Assembly (NCBI GenBank): GCA_902801325.1
Contig: CADCHQ010000010.1
Location: 167,118-231,117 of the forward strand
Length of the DNA: 64,000 nucleotides
Origin: an uncultured Bacteroidales bacterium
GTDB lineage: Bacteria; Bacteroidota; Bacteroidia; Bacteroidales; Bacteroidaceae
Direction of reading: 5' to 3'
Made by a program: the position numbers and the translations under genes. Of the stretch, positions 17,733 through 25,925 are shown piece by piece (position 1 is the stretch's first letter; each line of letters opens with the position of its first letter). The notes below the pieces were generated by a model. The model saw nothing but the letters and a program-made list of their open reading frames with translations, was not told the origin of the DNA and did not search any database.

Positions 17733-19213
17733 AGGTCCCGTCCAGGCTTCAGTTGCTGGGCATCGTCGAAGGTGAGAATGGCATTGCAAAGTGTGGCTGC
17801 AAGGTTGGAACCTCCCTTCCGTCCCTCGACGATGATCTTAGGTATTTGCTTCAGTGTCTTGACGGCATGTTTGCTTTCGCAGACATGCACGAAGCCCACG
17901 GGGGCAGCAATGATGCCGACAGGTTGCATCTGTCCCTTGCGTACAAGGTCGCAAATCTCAAAGAGGGCTGTTGGGGCATTCCCCACGACATACAATGCCT
18001 CCGGATATTCCTCGGCTGCCAACCGCATGCAGGCCTGACTGCGGGTGATGCCCTTCTCTTCGGCTATCTGTTTGGAACTTGGGTCGTTGATGTAGCAATG
18101 CACCTCGATGCCGAGCCTTTCCAATGCACCCTTGCGAATGCCGCTGGCTGCCATCGTAACGTCGGTCACGATGTGTCGAAGTGTGCCGTCCTTTACCTTG
18201 TTATATAGTATTTCCGTGGCGCGTTCGTCCATCCATAGGCACTCTTCCATGCCGAAGTCCACGGTCGTGTGGATGGCATGGAGCAATGGCCACAGTCGCC
18301 ACACGGGCACATCGGGATTCTGCATCTCGGAGCGTATGGTGCGGAACGACTCGTTCATGATTTGCTGGCCAACACCTCCCTCTCCTTGGGAGAGGGCTGG
18401 GGTGAGGTTATACCCTCGGGGCGTGATGAAACGGTCCTGCCATGTATACGACTGGCTGTTGCCGACGATGACGACGGTGAACATGTCTACTTGTTCGGGG
18501 TCGAACTCTCCGAGGGTCGTCAAGGTTACGGTCTCGTCCTCGCGTCCCGCCTGCCGGACATAGCCGACGGGCGTTTCGGGCGAACGGCCTTCCTGCAGGA
18601 AAATTTCGATGAGGCGATGGAGTTGCCAATAGCGGTCGTTCGATTTTGGGTTATAGATGGCTGTCACGAAGTCGCCGATGGCGGCGGCTCGGATGCGTCG
18701 CTCGATGGTTGCCCAAGGCGTCATCAGGTCGGAAAGGGACAGAACGCAGAAATCATGCCCCATGGGGCAACCAAGCAATGATGCCGCTTTTTGAAAGGCA
18801 GAGATGCCTGGGAGGACGATTATCTCAGGTCCTTCTCCCTGCTCCCCCTGTTGGGGGAAGGGCATTCCTTCCTCTTGAGGGCTTTGAGCGGGGCGAGGGG
18901 TCGCCATTTCAAAGATGAGTGGAGCCATGCCGTAGATACCTGCGTCACCCGAGGAGATAACCACCACGTCCTTTCCCTCTTGGGCCAAGGCAAAGGCCTG
19001 TTGGGCCCGTTCGCGTTCGCGCTTCATGCCAGTGTCGATGCACTGGCAACCGGACTTCACGTAAGGTTCAATGAACTGGAAGTAATATTTATAGCCCACC
19101 ACGACATCGGCCTTGCTGACAACTTCGATGACTGCCGGCGTGATGTCTTCCTTGCTGCCCGGCCCTATGCCGGCGATGGTTATCTTTCCTTTCGCCATTT
19201 CTTCATTTGCCAT
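17729..19213 (-). CDS. cbiH-cbiC: Fused precorrin-3B C17-methyltransferase and precorrin-8X methylmutase
   Basis: A 494-residue fusion. CbiH/CobJ (from about residue 9) shows KITIAGIGPGSKEDITPA, VVISSGDAGIYGMA and VTAIYNPKS, and performs ring contraction with C17 methylation. CbiC/CobH (from about 285) shows LLHAIHTTVDFGMEE, with the expected catalytic His near 315, and VGNAPTALF. It moves the C11 methyl group to C12. Two Pro/Gln/Gly-rich insertions are encoded by palindromic repeats: residues about 104-128 within CbiH and about 268-283 at the domain junction (LTPALSQGEGGVGQQ). Its start overlaps the end of the upstream secreted-protein gene by 11 bases. Confidence 0.93.
   Translation of the reverse strand: MANEEMAKGKITIAGIGPGSKEDITPAVIEVVSKADVVVGYKYYFQFIEPYVKSGCQCIDTGMKRERERAQQAFALAQEGKDVVVISSGDAGIYGMAPLIFEMATPRPAQSPQEEGMPFPQQGEQGEGPEIIVLPGISAFQKAASLLGCPMGHDFCVLSLSDLMTPWATIERRIRAAAIGDFVTAIYNPKSNDRYWQLHRLIEIFLQEGRSPETPVGYVRQAGREDETVTLTTLGEFDPEQVDMFTVVIVGNSQSYTWQDRFITPRGYNLTPALSQGEGGVGQQIMNESFRTIRSEMQNPDVPVWRLWPLLHAIHTTVDFGMEECLWMDERATEILYNKVKDGTLRHIVTDVTMAASGIRKGALERLGIEVHCYINDPSSKQIAEEKGITRSQACMRLAAEEYPEALYVVGNAPTALFEICDLVRKGQMQPVGIIAAPVGFVHVCESKHAVKTLKQIPKIIVEGRKGGSNLAATLCNAILTFDDAQQLKPGRDL
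18376..18412. repeat. G+C-rich palindromic repeat at the CbiH-CbiC junction
   Basis: CCCTCTCCTTGGGAGAGGG is a perfect-arm hairpin followed by CTGGGGTGAGG. It forms the interdomain linker LTPALSQGEGG. It is the cleanest copy of the family in the window. Confidence 0.85.
18831..18900. repeat. Double G+C-rich palindromic repeat inside cbiH
   Basis: Two adjacent degenerate units (CTCCCCCTGTTGGGGGAAGGG, then CTTGAGGGCTTTGAGCGGGG) insert about 25 residues in frame into the CbiH domain. Confidence 0.7.
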
Positions 19214-19865
19214 TTACCATTCCTCTTTGGAATTCATTGTCAATAAGCGTGTCCTTTCTGCTTGCGTCGCCTGTTCTGACGGCATCCGCCAGTTCGTTGG
19301 TAAACCTCACAAGAGCATTATCCTCTCTTCTCGCTTTTGCCCGCTGCCCATCGATGAAATACTCCCAACTTGTGCCATCCAATGTAGCGTCCATCTTTTT
19401 CTCAGCGTTACCGACCGCAGTTGTCCATATCGCTTTCAGCATCTGCACCTGTTCATCGGTAATGGCAAGCGAATAGGCCTGCACGTTTGGAGCCACATAG
19501 TCCTTTGGATGCTTCCGTGGCACCCATTTGCTATGTTTCTTATCTACTTTTTTCAACTTGTGCAAGGCCTTGTATGTCGTGTGCCAGATGCTTTTATCCG
19601 CCTTCCTGCAAACAAGCGTATGAGTCGTGGAGTCGTAGGAAAGTGCCCATTCGGGAGAAAAAGAGGGCTGGCATACCACACCGAATTCCACATCCTTCGG
19701 CATGAGAAGCCGTGTCAGTTCATTGCGTGCGAATGTCATCTGCCGGCTGTTCTTCCACCATGTTTCGTCCTCACTATCGATACGTATGAGTCTTCCTTGT
19801 GCGGCCATTGTCAGCGTGACAAGGGTAAATAATACTGTGGATACGACCTTCTTGTTCATATTCAA
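19203..19865 (-). CDS. Exported protein of unknown function at the head of the corrin operon
   Basis: A 220-residue protein with a signal peptide (cleavage near LTMAAQ, residue 23). The remainder is soluble and rich in Lys, Trp and charged residues, with no family I recognise. No lipobox, membrane span or metal motif is evident. It has a -7 promoter element just upstream (19890-19897), and its stop codon overlaps the cbiH-cbiC start by 11 bases. It is therefore probably the first gene of the corrin-ring operon, and its translation may couple to cbiH-cbiC. A role in B12 metabolism is suggested by position only. Confidence 0.6.
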   Translation of the reverse strand: MNMNKKVVSTVLFTLVTLTMAAQGRLIRIDSEDETWWKNSRQMTFARNELTRLLMPKDVEFGVVCQPSFSPEWALSYDSTTHTLVCRKADKSIWHTTYKALHKLKKVDKKHSKWVPRKHPKDYVAPNVQAYSLAITDEQVQMLKAIWTTAVGNAEKKMDATLDGTSWEYFIDGQRAKARREDNALVRFTNELADAVRTGDASRKDTLIDNEFQRGMVNGK

Positions 19866-19889
19866 TTATTGTCTATGTCTTCTCGTTTG

Positions 19890-19897
19890 CAAAGATA
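19890..19897 (-). promoter_or_regulatory. -7 element for the corrin-ring operon
   Basis: TATCTTTG on the minus strand lies 25 bases before the start of the first gene. A matching TTTG at -33 is not obvious. There is no room for a riboswitch between it and the start codon. Confidence 0.55.
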
Positions 19898-19924
19898 AGA
19901 AATAATTATGAATTATGCATTGTT

Positions 19925-22030
19925 TCAGTACGTCATTCTCAGGCTTGCGATGAAGGAGCGTCCGGGGTTGATGGTGGAGTAGTTGGAGTTCCAGGGCGAA
20001 GTGTCGCGCTGGTTGAACAGGTTTTCGATGCCCACGCCGGGTTCGAGGGTGAAGTGACGGAGCGAAACGGTGTGACGGGTGGTGATGTCCCATTGGCCGA
20101 TGCCGTCGGCGTAGCCGTATGTCGAGCTGTAGCGGCGGCTCTGTATGTGACCGTTGAGCGTGATGTTCAGATGGTAGGCCTTCCACGTCTTGTCCCACGA
20201 TGCCATGACGTTGCCCACGTGGCGCACACTCTTGTCGACGGGCGATGTGGTGACAACGTAGGTTTGCGTGTTCTTGTCTAGCGTCTGGGTCTTGGCCTCC
20301 GAGTCGGTGAACGTGTAACCACCGCCGAGTGTCAGGCCGTAGGGCAGGAGAAACTTTACCGAGGCACTGATGCCACGCAGTGTGGCGCGGTCGATGTTGT
20401 CGCGTTGTCGCAGGGTCTTCCACCCTTCTGCCTGGATGCCGGTCAGGTGGGCATCGGCGTCGATTTCGGCCTGCGTCATGGTGCGGTAGTTTATCATGTC
20501 GCGAATCTTGTTCATGAAAGCGCTGACGCTCAGACTCACCCACGAATTGCTGTATTCGGCATTGATGTTCAGGAAGTGGTTCTTCTCGGGCTTCAGGCTG
20601 GGGTTGTAGAGCGTGTATCGCGAAGCCGTCTTGGCCTGGTCGGTGGCATAGAGTTGGGAGAGGGTGGGGGTTCGGTAGCCCCCGGCATACGAAGCACGCA
20701 GGCGGAATCCTCGGATGTGATAGAAGAGACCCACGTTGGGCGTGAAGGCAGCACCGAAGTGGTCGTTCTGCGTGTAGCGAACGCCAACGACGCCCTCCAG
20801 TCCCTTGACTATCTTCACCTCATCCTGGGCAAAGAGGTTGTAGGTGTTCGTGGTCTCGAAGTCGATGTGGTCGCTCTCGCTGTGCAGACTCTCCTGCACA
20901 AACTCTGCTCCGGCCGATAGCTTGTTCCAGTCGGCCAGTCGGAAGATGACGCGCAAGGCCTCGTTGACGTAGTGGGTGCGCTTGCGCGTCTCGTCATAGG
21001 CCTCCTTGTCGGCGGTCTGCCAGTAGTCGTAGCGCGAATCGAAGTTGTCGCTGTAGGCATCGAGATAGACGTGGATGCGCTGATTGGGTGCCCATCGTGC
21101 ACCTCCGCCGTAGGTGTAAGAACGATGATGAAGGTCGTAGGTGTAGGCCTGCTTCGGCGTGTAGGTGTAAGTTGTGGTTCCCGTGTCGTCGGTGCCCTTC
21201 TTCTGAGTGAAATAGGTGGCCGAACGGTCGCGGTCGGTCAGGTAGTCGTAGTAAGAACCCCGGAGATAGACCGACCATTGGTCATTGAATCGCCACTCCA
21301 GTTTCTCGCTGATGTTGTTGCTGTGATAGCCGGTGGACATGGGGCGCCCGGTGAGTTTCAGCACCGTGTTGTCCCCCTCCTCGAACTCCTGATAGCGGTT
21401 CACCTGCCACGAGTCGGCCTGGTGATGGGTGTAGGCCGTCTGACTGGAGAAATGGCCCTGATTGACGTCGATGTGAATGTCCTCGTCCATGCGTCCGTTG
21501 TTCAGCACGCGGGTGGTGGAGGAAGCCGATACGGGTTCCCGGTTGTCGTCTGTGATGATGTTGATGACGCCGGCGATGGCGTCCGAACCATAGAGGGCCG
21601 ATGCCGCCCCGCTGAATATCTCTATGCGGCGGACGTTGTCCATCGAGATGCGGTTCCAGCGGTCGTCGCCCGATACGCGCTTGCCGTTCTCCAGGATGAC
21701 GATGTAGTCATCGCTCACGCCGTTGAAGTTGATGAACGTGCCCATGCCGTTGGTGTGCGAAGTCACGGTGGTGGTCAGTTTGGTGAGTGCGTCCTGCAGG
21801 TTGGTGACCTGTGCATCGCGCAGTTCCTTGGCCGAGATGACCTTGACGGCCACCGGCGACGTGTTGGCTCGTCGGTAGGTGCCCGTACCGGTGATGACTA
21901 CGGGATTGAGTGTCTGGGTCCGTTCGGGTGCGATGCGCGCCGTATCACGTTGCAGGGTTTGTGCCATGAGATTCGGGGCACATAAAAGTAGGGTGAGGAT
22001 TGCCGCTTTATATTGCATGTTCATCATCAT
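19925..22030 (-). CDS. TonB-dependent outer-membrane receptor, BtuB-like (second copy)
   Basis: About 700 residues. I chose the start at 22030 (MMMNMQYKAAILTLL; an ATG at 22018 is also possible). The frame is open further upstream, but that part runs through palindromic DNA and would hide the signal peptide. After the signal peptide (ending LMAQ) come NPVVITGTGTYRRANTSPVAVKVIS (TonB box and plug), GSDAIAGVINIITDD (plug end), and a 22-strand-type barrel ending in FIASLRMTY with terminal aromatic Tyr. The plug resembles BtuB/CirA receptors. The likely cargo is a corrinoid or related tetrapyrrole, given its place after cbiK. It is separated from cbiK by a terminator, so it probably has its own promoter. 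Confidence 0.85.
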   Translation of the reverse strand: MMMNMQYKAAILTLLLCAPNLMAQTLQRDTARIAPERTQTLNPVVITGTGTYRRANTSPVAVKVISAKELRDAQVTNLQDALTKLTTTVTSHTNGMGTFINFNGVSDDYIVILENGKRVSGDDRWNRISMDNVRRIEIFSGAASALYGSDAIAGVINIITDDNREPVSASSTTRVLNNGRMDEDIHIDVNQGHFSSQTAYTHHQADSWQVNRYQEFEEGDNTVLKLTGRPMSTGYHSNNISEKLEWRFNDQWSVYLRGSYYDYLTDRDRSATYFTQKKGTDDTGTTTYTYTPKQAYTYDLHHRSYTYGGGARWAPNQRIHVYLDAYSDNFDSRYDYWQTADKEAYDETRKRTHYVNEALRVIFRLADWNKLSAGAEFVQESLHSESDHIDFETTNTYNLFAQDEVKIVKGLEGVVGVRYTQNDHFGAAFTPNVGLFYHIRGFRLRASYAGGYRTPTLSQLYATDQAKTASRYTLYNPSLKPEKNHFLNINAEYSNSWVSLSVSAFMNKIRDMINYRTMTQAEIDADAHLTGIQAEGWKTLRQRDNIDRATLRGISASVKFLLPYGLTLGGGYTFTDSEAKTQTLDKNTQTYVVTTSPVDKSVRHVGNVMASWDKTWKAYHLNITLNGHIQSRRYSSTYGYADGIGQWDITTRHTVSLRHFTLEPGVGIENLFNQRDTSPWNSNYSTINPGRSFIASLRMTY

Positions 22031-22046
22031 TATACTGCTTAGCGTC

Positions 22047-22106
22047 GTGCCATTAATGGCACAGGTTTGTGCCACTTATGGCACGGGGTTGTGCCATCAA
22101 TGGCAC
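22047..22106. repeat. Three GTGCCA-TGGCAC palindromes at 22-base spacing
   Basis: GTGCCATTAATGGCAC (22047-22062), GTGCCACTTATGGCAC (22069-22084) and GTGCCATCAATGGCAC (22091-22106) start exactly 22 bases apart. They are separated by similar G/T-rich hexamers. The array lies 17-76 bases upstream of the chosen start of the second TonB receptor. About two helical turns per unit would place all three on one DNA face, as for a regulator array. Confidence 0.75.
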
Positions 22107-22158
22107 AAATGGGTACTATATAATGCTTCGGGAAGAGCTTTGTCTTGTTTGGAGAAAA

Positions 22159-22194
22159 ACTCCGCACGGTGTCCGACGGACACACGTGCAGAGT
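22159..22194 (-). terminator. Rho-independent terminator after cbiK
   Basis: On the minus strand ACTCTGCACGTG and CACCGTGCGGAGT arms, with an inner GTCC/GGAC pair, form a hairpin followed by TTTTT. It lies 50 bases after the cbiK stop codon. Confidence 0.8.
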
Positions 22195-22243
22195 CACCTT
22201 ACATATATAAATAGAGTTTAGAAAGAGAGTCCTCAGTCAGTCT

Positions 22244-23392
22244 TTACTCAGGATTCTTCGAGTGGTAGTAGTCGAGAGCCTCACCGTCGATGGCAGCCTT
22301 GGTGTGACCCATCCAGATGGCACGTACGGTGGGAAGTTCGAGCAGACCCTTTTCAATCATGGTCTCGTTGGTGCAGGTGAAACCCGAACCCTTGGCGTTG
22401 AAGAAGGTTTTCCAACTGCAGTCCTCCACTTCGCCTTCCTCGTTGGCAAGGGCCAGCAACTGGTCGATGGTGTAGTTGTTCTCGTCGATGCCTTCGGGCA
22501 GGTCGTCGCCAGCCATGTCGTTGTGACCATGGTCGCCATCGATAGACATCAAGGGATGGCAATAGACCTTGCGACTGCCGTCGTTAAGACCGGCCTCCTT
22601 CATGCGGGCATAGACATGGGTTTTGAAGTTCTTCATCATGTCCACGGTACCCACGAAGTAGTTGGGGCTGTAGGTATGCAGTGCCTCTTCCAGTTCGGTG
22701 TAGCGCACGTTGGCCTTGTAGGTGTCGTAGGTGTCGGGGTTACCATGTCCCATGAAGGCCACGACGTTGGTCTTTGCCTGTGTCTTGTAAAGGTCGTTTA
22801 GTGCCTTGGCAACGGCAGGCACGTCTGCTTCCTTGTCCTGCAGCAGGGGCACACCCAGCTTCAGGGTTACGTTGGCCAGGTAGTTGTCATCGATGTCACC
22901 ATTGGAGTTGTTGGCAAAATCCTTGATGTAGTTGATGACACGCGTGTACTCCTCACCAGGGATAACCTGCAACGACTGCACTACGATTTCCTCATAGCGT
23001 ACGCCATCCTGAGCAAAAGCCGTGAGCCAGAAGGGAGGTGCATAGTAATTGCGGATTTCTGCGCCGTCGGCTGCATTCTCACCGGCAGCGGCACGGTTGA
23101 TGCAGATGGCTGAAGAGTAGGAGAGGAATACGTCGTAGTCCTTGAAGCGAGCGTCCTGCTTGTAGGCCTCGATGGTCGTGTCGAAAGCATTGAAAGCCTG
23201 CTGCCAGGTAGAGCCGAAAGCAACCAACAGGATGACCTTGTTGTGCTTCTTCTGTGCCTTTACGGTCTTGTTTACTGTGTTTTGGTAAGCGGCGTAGTTG
23301 TACACGGGGTCGTCGTCATCGTCACAAGCAGTGAAACTGACGCCGGCGATGATGGCCATCATGACCACCATCAAAGTCTTAATCTTGTTCAT
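22244..23392 (-). CDS. cbiK: Lipoprotein (periplasmic) CbiK-like cobaltochelatase
   Basis: A 382-residue protein with lipobox FTAC (Cys23) followed by an Asp run, so it should be anchored in the envelope rather than the cytoplasm. The mature part is CbiK-like: VILLVAFGSTW near 54, GHGNPD with His216, and SIDGDHGHNDMAGDD with His288/His290. The last two match the metal-binding histidines of sirohydrochlorin cobaltochelatase. Periplasmic CbiK forms are known in Desulfovibrio. The start overlaps the TonB-receptor stop by 14 bases, placing it under the same riboswitch. It may act on an imported tetrapyrrole or handle cobalt rather than serve the cytoplasmic pathway; that is inference. Confidence 0.85.
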   Translation of the reverse strand: MNKIKTLMVVMMAIIAGVSFTACDDDDDPVYNYAAYQNTVNKTVKAQKKHNKVILLVAFGSTWQQAFNAFDTTIEAYKQDARFKDYDVFLSYSSAICINRAAAGENAADGAEIRNYYAPPFWLTAFAQDGVRYEEIVVQSLQVIPGEEYTRVINYIKDFANNSNGDIDDNYLANVTLKLGVPLLQDKEADVPAVAKALNDLYKTQAKTNVVAFMGHGNPDTYDTYKANVRYTELEEALHTYSPNYFVGTVDMMKNFKTHVYARMKEAGLNDGSRKVYCHPLMSIDGDHGHNDMAGDDLPEGIDENNYTIDQLLALANEEGEVEDCSWKTFFNAKGSGFTCTNETMIEKGLLELPTVRAIWMGHTKAAIDGEALDYYHSKNPE

Positions 23393-25589
23393 CTTGATTA
23401 GTGTTTTTAGATTGTTTATTAATTGGGTTGACTATTTTCTTTCCTTGGTTGAATCGGATGGTCAGTGCCGCATAGACGGTGGTGCCTGGCGTCGTTGTAC
23501 CGAGGTGAAGGCCGTGGGGCGTACGGTCACGATAGTTCAGGACATTGTCAACTCCCGCCTCCAGGCGATAGAGCAGTCCGCGCCCTTTGGCTTTAGTTCT
23601 TAGTGCTTGCGCTTCGTAGTTGGCCGTCACCTTCCAAAGGTGGTAGCCCTTGCCGTTGCCGTCTATCTGATAGTAGCGCCTCGACGACATGCGTCCGTAC
23701 AGTCCCACGCCTATCCTCCCCCTTTCCCCTCCGAGGGAAGAGGCATGAGCCGCCTTGTTTGCTTTAAGGTTTTTGGCCCACACAATGGAGACGTTGCCCT
23801 TGTGGTGTGCCATGCCGTCGATGGTGACCTGGTGCATGCGGTCGTGGTTGGTGTCGTACTGGTTGGCCTCGGTGTCGAGGTAATTGTAGCCCAAGGCGAA
23901 GGAGAGCTCCTTCCAGGTGTAGCGTGCCGACAGGTCGATGCCCCATGTGCGTGCGTCCTCGATGTTCTGGTACTGGCGCGTCTTCACGGGGTCGTACTGC
24001 ACCAGGTATTCTGCGGGAGCCTGATAGTTGGGGATGGTGACGAGGGCAATCATGTCCCTTACCTTATTATAATAGGCCGTCAGTGTGACGTTGAGTCCGC
24101 CCCTCGTGTATTCGCCTCCCAGCGAGAAGTAGTTGCTCGTCTGCGGTTTCAGGCCTGTGTTGCCCAGATACAGGTAGGTGCCGCTCATCTGGCGCACGTA
24201 GCGATAGTAGAGTTCCTTCGTAGTCGGAGTCTTGAACCCCTGGCTCCATTGTGCACGGATGCGCCAGGGTTGGCCGATGCTCCACAGTGCTGAAGCTTTT
24301 GGTGTCAGACGTATGCCGAACTGCTCGTTCCAGTTGAGTCGCAGACCTCCTGCCAGATGCAGTGACATGTTATTCCTGAAGTCTTGTTGCCATTCGTCTT
24401 GAGCATAGAGTGCCGTGGTCCAGTTACTTACTGTCGAGCCTGCTACTCGTGTGGGCGACCGCAACCAGTCGTGGCGATACTCTGCTCCGGCATTCAACCG
24501 ATTGCCCTGGGGCAGCGTGAACACGCCCTTCAGTGCGGCCATTGTGCGTCGCTGGTCGCTCTGGAGTTGCGTTTGTCCAGGCAGATAGGGGTAGTAGGGG
24601 TAGTAGCGTGTGCCGGCACTCTTGTCATAGTCCTCAACCAATGTGTTGGCAGTGAACAGGTATTCGTAGGCATGACGGTTCCAGTCGACGTCCAGCGTTA
24701 CCTGGTCGTATTTGTTCAGTTTCCACTGTCCGCCCACTGCTGCCGACTGGTTGTGGTATTGCAGGTCGTAGGTGTGCACATCGTAGTGGGCATATTTGCC
24801 GTTGGGCCGATGGATGCGCTTGGCATAGAGACTGCCCGAGGCGTAGAGTTGCAAATCCTTGGTAATGTTGTAGGTCAGCCGTTCCGTCACTTGCCAGTTG
24901 GTGTAGCGGTTCACTGTCTTGTTCTTGGAGTCATAGATGGGCGGTTCCGTTCCCGCGGTGTGTTCTGTGGCTGTATTCTGCCAGCCGTCTGTGTGCCCGA
25001 GTTGGAAGTTCGTCAGCGAACCCCACTTGCCAAAGCGTAAACCCAGTCCGTTGTGTTGCCGCCAGTCGTTGTACATTCCACCGCGCGTTGTGCTTTCCAT
25101 TAGCAGGCCCTGTTCGGTGTGTTTGCGTGTGATGATATTGATGACGCCCGCTATGGCATCGCTGCCGTACAAGGCCGATGAGGCTCCCTTCACGATTTCT
25201 ATCTTCTCGATGGTGGCAGGGTCAATCATGGCCAGGTCGTTCTCGCCCCCCACGTCGCCGTGTATGCGTTTGCCATCAATGAGGATGAGGATGTAGGAGT
25301 TGCCCAGACCGTTCATCTGCATCTGGCTGCCCATGTCATCCTCGTTGAATGAAAAAGAGGCGGTCAGGCCTGAGAGGATGTCCTCTAGGCTCCGACCGCC
25401 GTACTGCTGCAGCATCTTATGGGTGATGACCTCCGTCTGTACGGGCGCATTCTTCAACAGGTGCTGAGTTCCAGTACCCGTAATGACAATCTCTTGGATC
25501 GTGTCCGTACGGAGAATTGTCTGTGCCAATAAAGTGGGACAAAGACACATGAGTGCCGTCCCGACCATTAGACTTAGTCTTCCTTTCAT
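23379..25589 (-). CDS. btuB: TonB-dependent outer-membrane receptor, BtuB-like, riboswitch controlled
   Basis: About 736 residues from the ATG at 25589. This start gives a proper signal peptide (MKGRLSLMVGTALMCLCPTL, then LAQ); the longer open frame runs back through riboswitch-tail DNA. TonB box and plug: IQEIVITGTGTQHLLKNAPVQTEVI and ALYGSDAIAGVINIITRKH. A beta barrel follows, ending in VYAALTIRFN. A palindromic repeat near the C-terminus adds SSLGGERGRIG. The cobalamin riboswitch about 150 bases upstream makes a corrinoid the expected ligand. It overlaps cbiK by 14 bases, so receptor and chelatase form one operon. Confidence 0.92.
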   Translation of the reverse strand: MKGRLSLMVGTALMCLCPTLLAQTILRTDTIQEIVITGTGTQHLLKNAPVQTEVITHKMLQQYGGRSLEDILSGLTASFSFNEDDMGSQMQMNGLGNSYILILIDGKRIHGDVGGENDLAMIDPATIEKIEIVKGASSALYGSDAIAGVINIITRKHTEQGLLMESTTRGGMYNDWRQHNGLGLRFGKWGSLTNFQLGHTDGWQNTATEHTAGTEPPIYDSKNKTVNRYTNWQVTERLTYNITKDLQLYASGSLYAKRIHRPNGKYAHYDVHTYDLQYHNQSAAVGGQWKLNKYDQVTLDVDWNRHAYEYLFTANTLVEDYDKSAGTRYYPYYPYLPGQTQLQSDQRRTMAALKGVFTLPQGNRLNAGAEYRHDWLRSPTRVAGSTVSNWTTALYAQDEWQQDFRNNMSLHLAGGLRLNWNEQFGIRLTPKASALWSIGQPWRIRAQWSQGFKTPTTKELYYRYVRQMSGTYLYLGNTGLKPQTSNYFSLGGEYTRGGLNVTLTAYYNKVRDMIALVTIPNYQAPAEYLVQYDPVKTRQYQNIEDARTWGIDLSARYTWKELSFALGYNYLDTEANQYDTNHDRMHQVTIDGMAHHKGNVSIVWAKNLKANKAAHASSLGGERGRIGVGLYGRMSSRRYYQIDGNGKGYHLWKVTANYEAQALRTKAKGRGLLYRLEAGVDNVLNYRDRTPHGLHLGTTTPGTTVYAALTIRFNQGKKIVNPINKQSKNTNQDEQD
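23712..23743. repeat. G+C-rich palindromic repeat inside btuB
   Basis: CCTCCCCCTTTCCCCTCCGAGGG is a degenerate family member translated as SSLGGERGR. It probably lies in a surface loop or periplasmic turn of the barrel. Confidence 0.65.
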
Positions 25590-25660
25590 GTTTTCCGCCC
25601 TCGCTTGTTCCTGAGCGCGCGTACTATTTAGAATTGTCGCAATTGGACTTGCTCCGTTAT

Positions 25661-25728
25661 GCTTTTGCTCTTGGTAGGTTTGACTTCGTCGAGCCTTACC
25701 TTCGCTCGGCATAATTGGAGCTCGCTCC
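25661..25728. repeat. Dispersed ACTTCGTCGAG/CTTCGCTCGGCA repeat, copy 2
   Basis: The stretch TTTGACTTCGTCGAG, six bases, CTTCGCTCGGCA matches 4051-4122. Here it lies between the riboswitch and the btuB start codon, within a partial duplication of the riboswitch tail. Confidence 0.55.
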
Positions 25729-25740
25729 ATTCTGCTCTCT

Positions 25741-25925
25741 CTCCTGGTAGGTCTTCTGGCTTTCCCCAGCCTGCTTTACCTTCCCAAGCATGTGCTCAGT
25801 GGCTTTATACAAGCAGACCCAATGACGGGGATTACAGCTGCAGGTACAGCTCCGGATTTTCACCGGATTCCCTTGCATCGAAGCGGCATTCTCACCGCCC
25901 AATTGCCAGGATTCGGGTACAAAGA
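25741..25925 (-). ncRNA. Cobalamin (B12) riboswitch
   Basis: Read on the minus strand it holds the conserved order of the class: GGTGAGAATGCCGC, GGGAATCCGGTGAAAATCCGG, GAGCTGTACCTGCAGCTGTAA, and the B12 box GCCACTGAGCACATGCTTGG followed by GAAGG, closing with GCCAGAAGACCTACC. It begins just after a promoter at 25920-25951 and ends about 150 bases before btuB. It should bind adenosylcobalamin or related forms and lower expression of btuB and cbiK when B12 is plentiful. No intrinsic terminator is apparent right after it, so control at the ribosome-binding site is more likely. Confidence 0.95.

Noticed and set aside
20972..21985. A 337-codon plus-strand open frame within the TonB receptor
   Set aside because: Antisense of a strongly supported barrel receptor in G+C-rich DNA, with valine/arginine-rich low-information protein.
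22031..22075. Upstream extension of the second TonB receptor
   Set aside because: The extra 15 residues come from palindromic repeat DNA and would precede a complete signal peptide; a later ATG gives a normal exported protein.
25590..25730. Upstream extension of btuB through the riboswitch tail
   Set aside because: It would place coding in regulatory RNA and bury the signal peptide; the ATG at 25589 is preferred.
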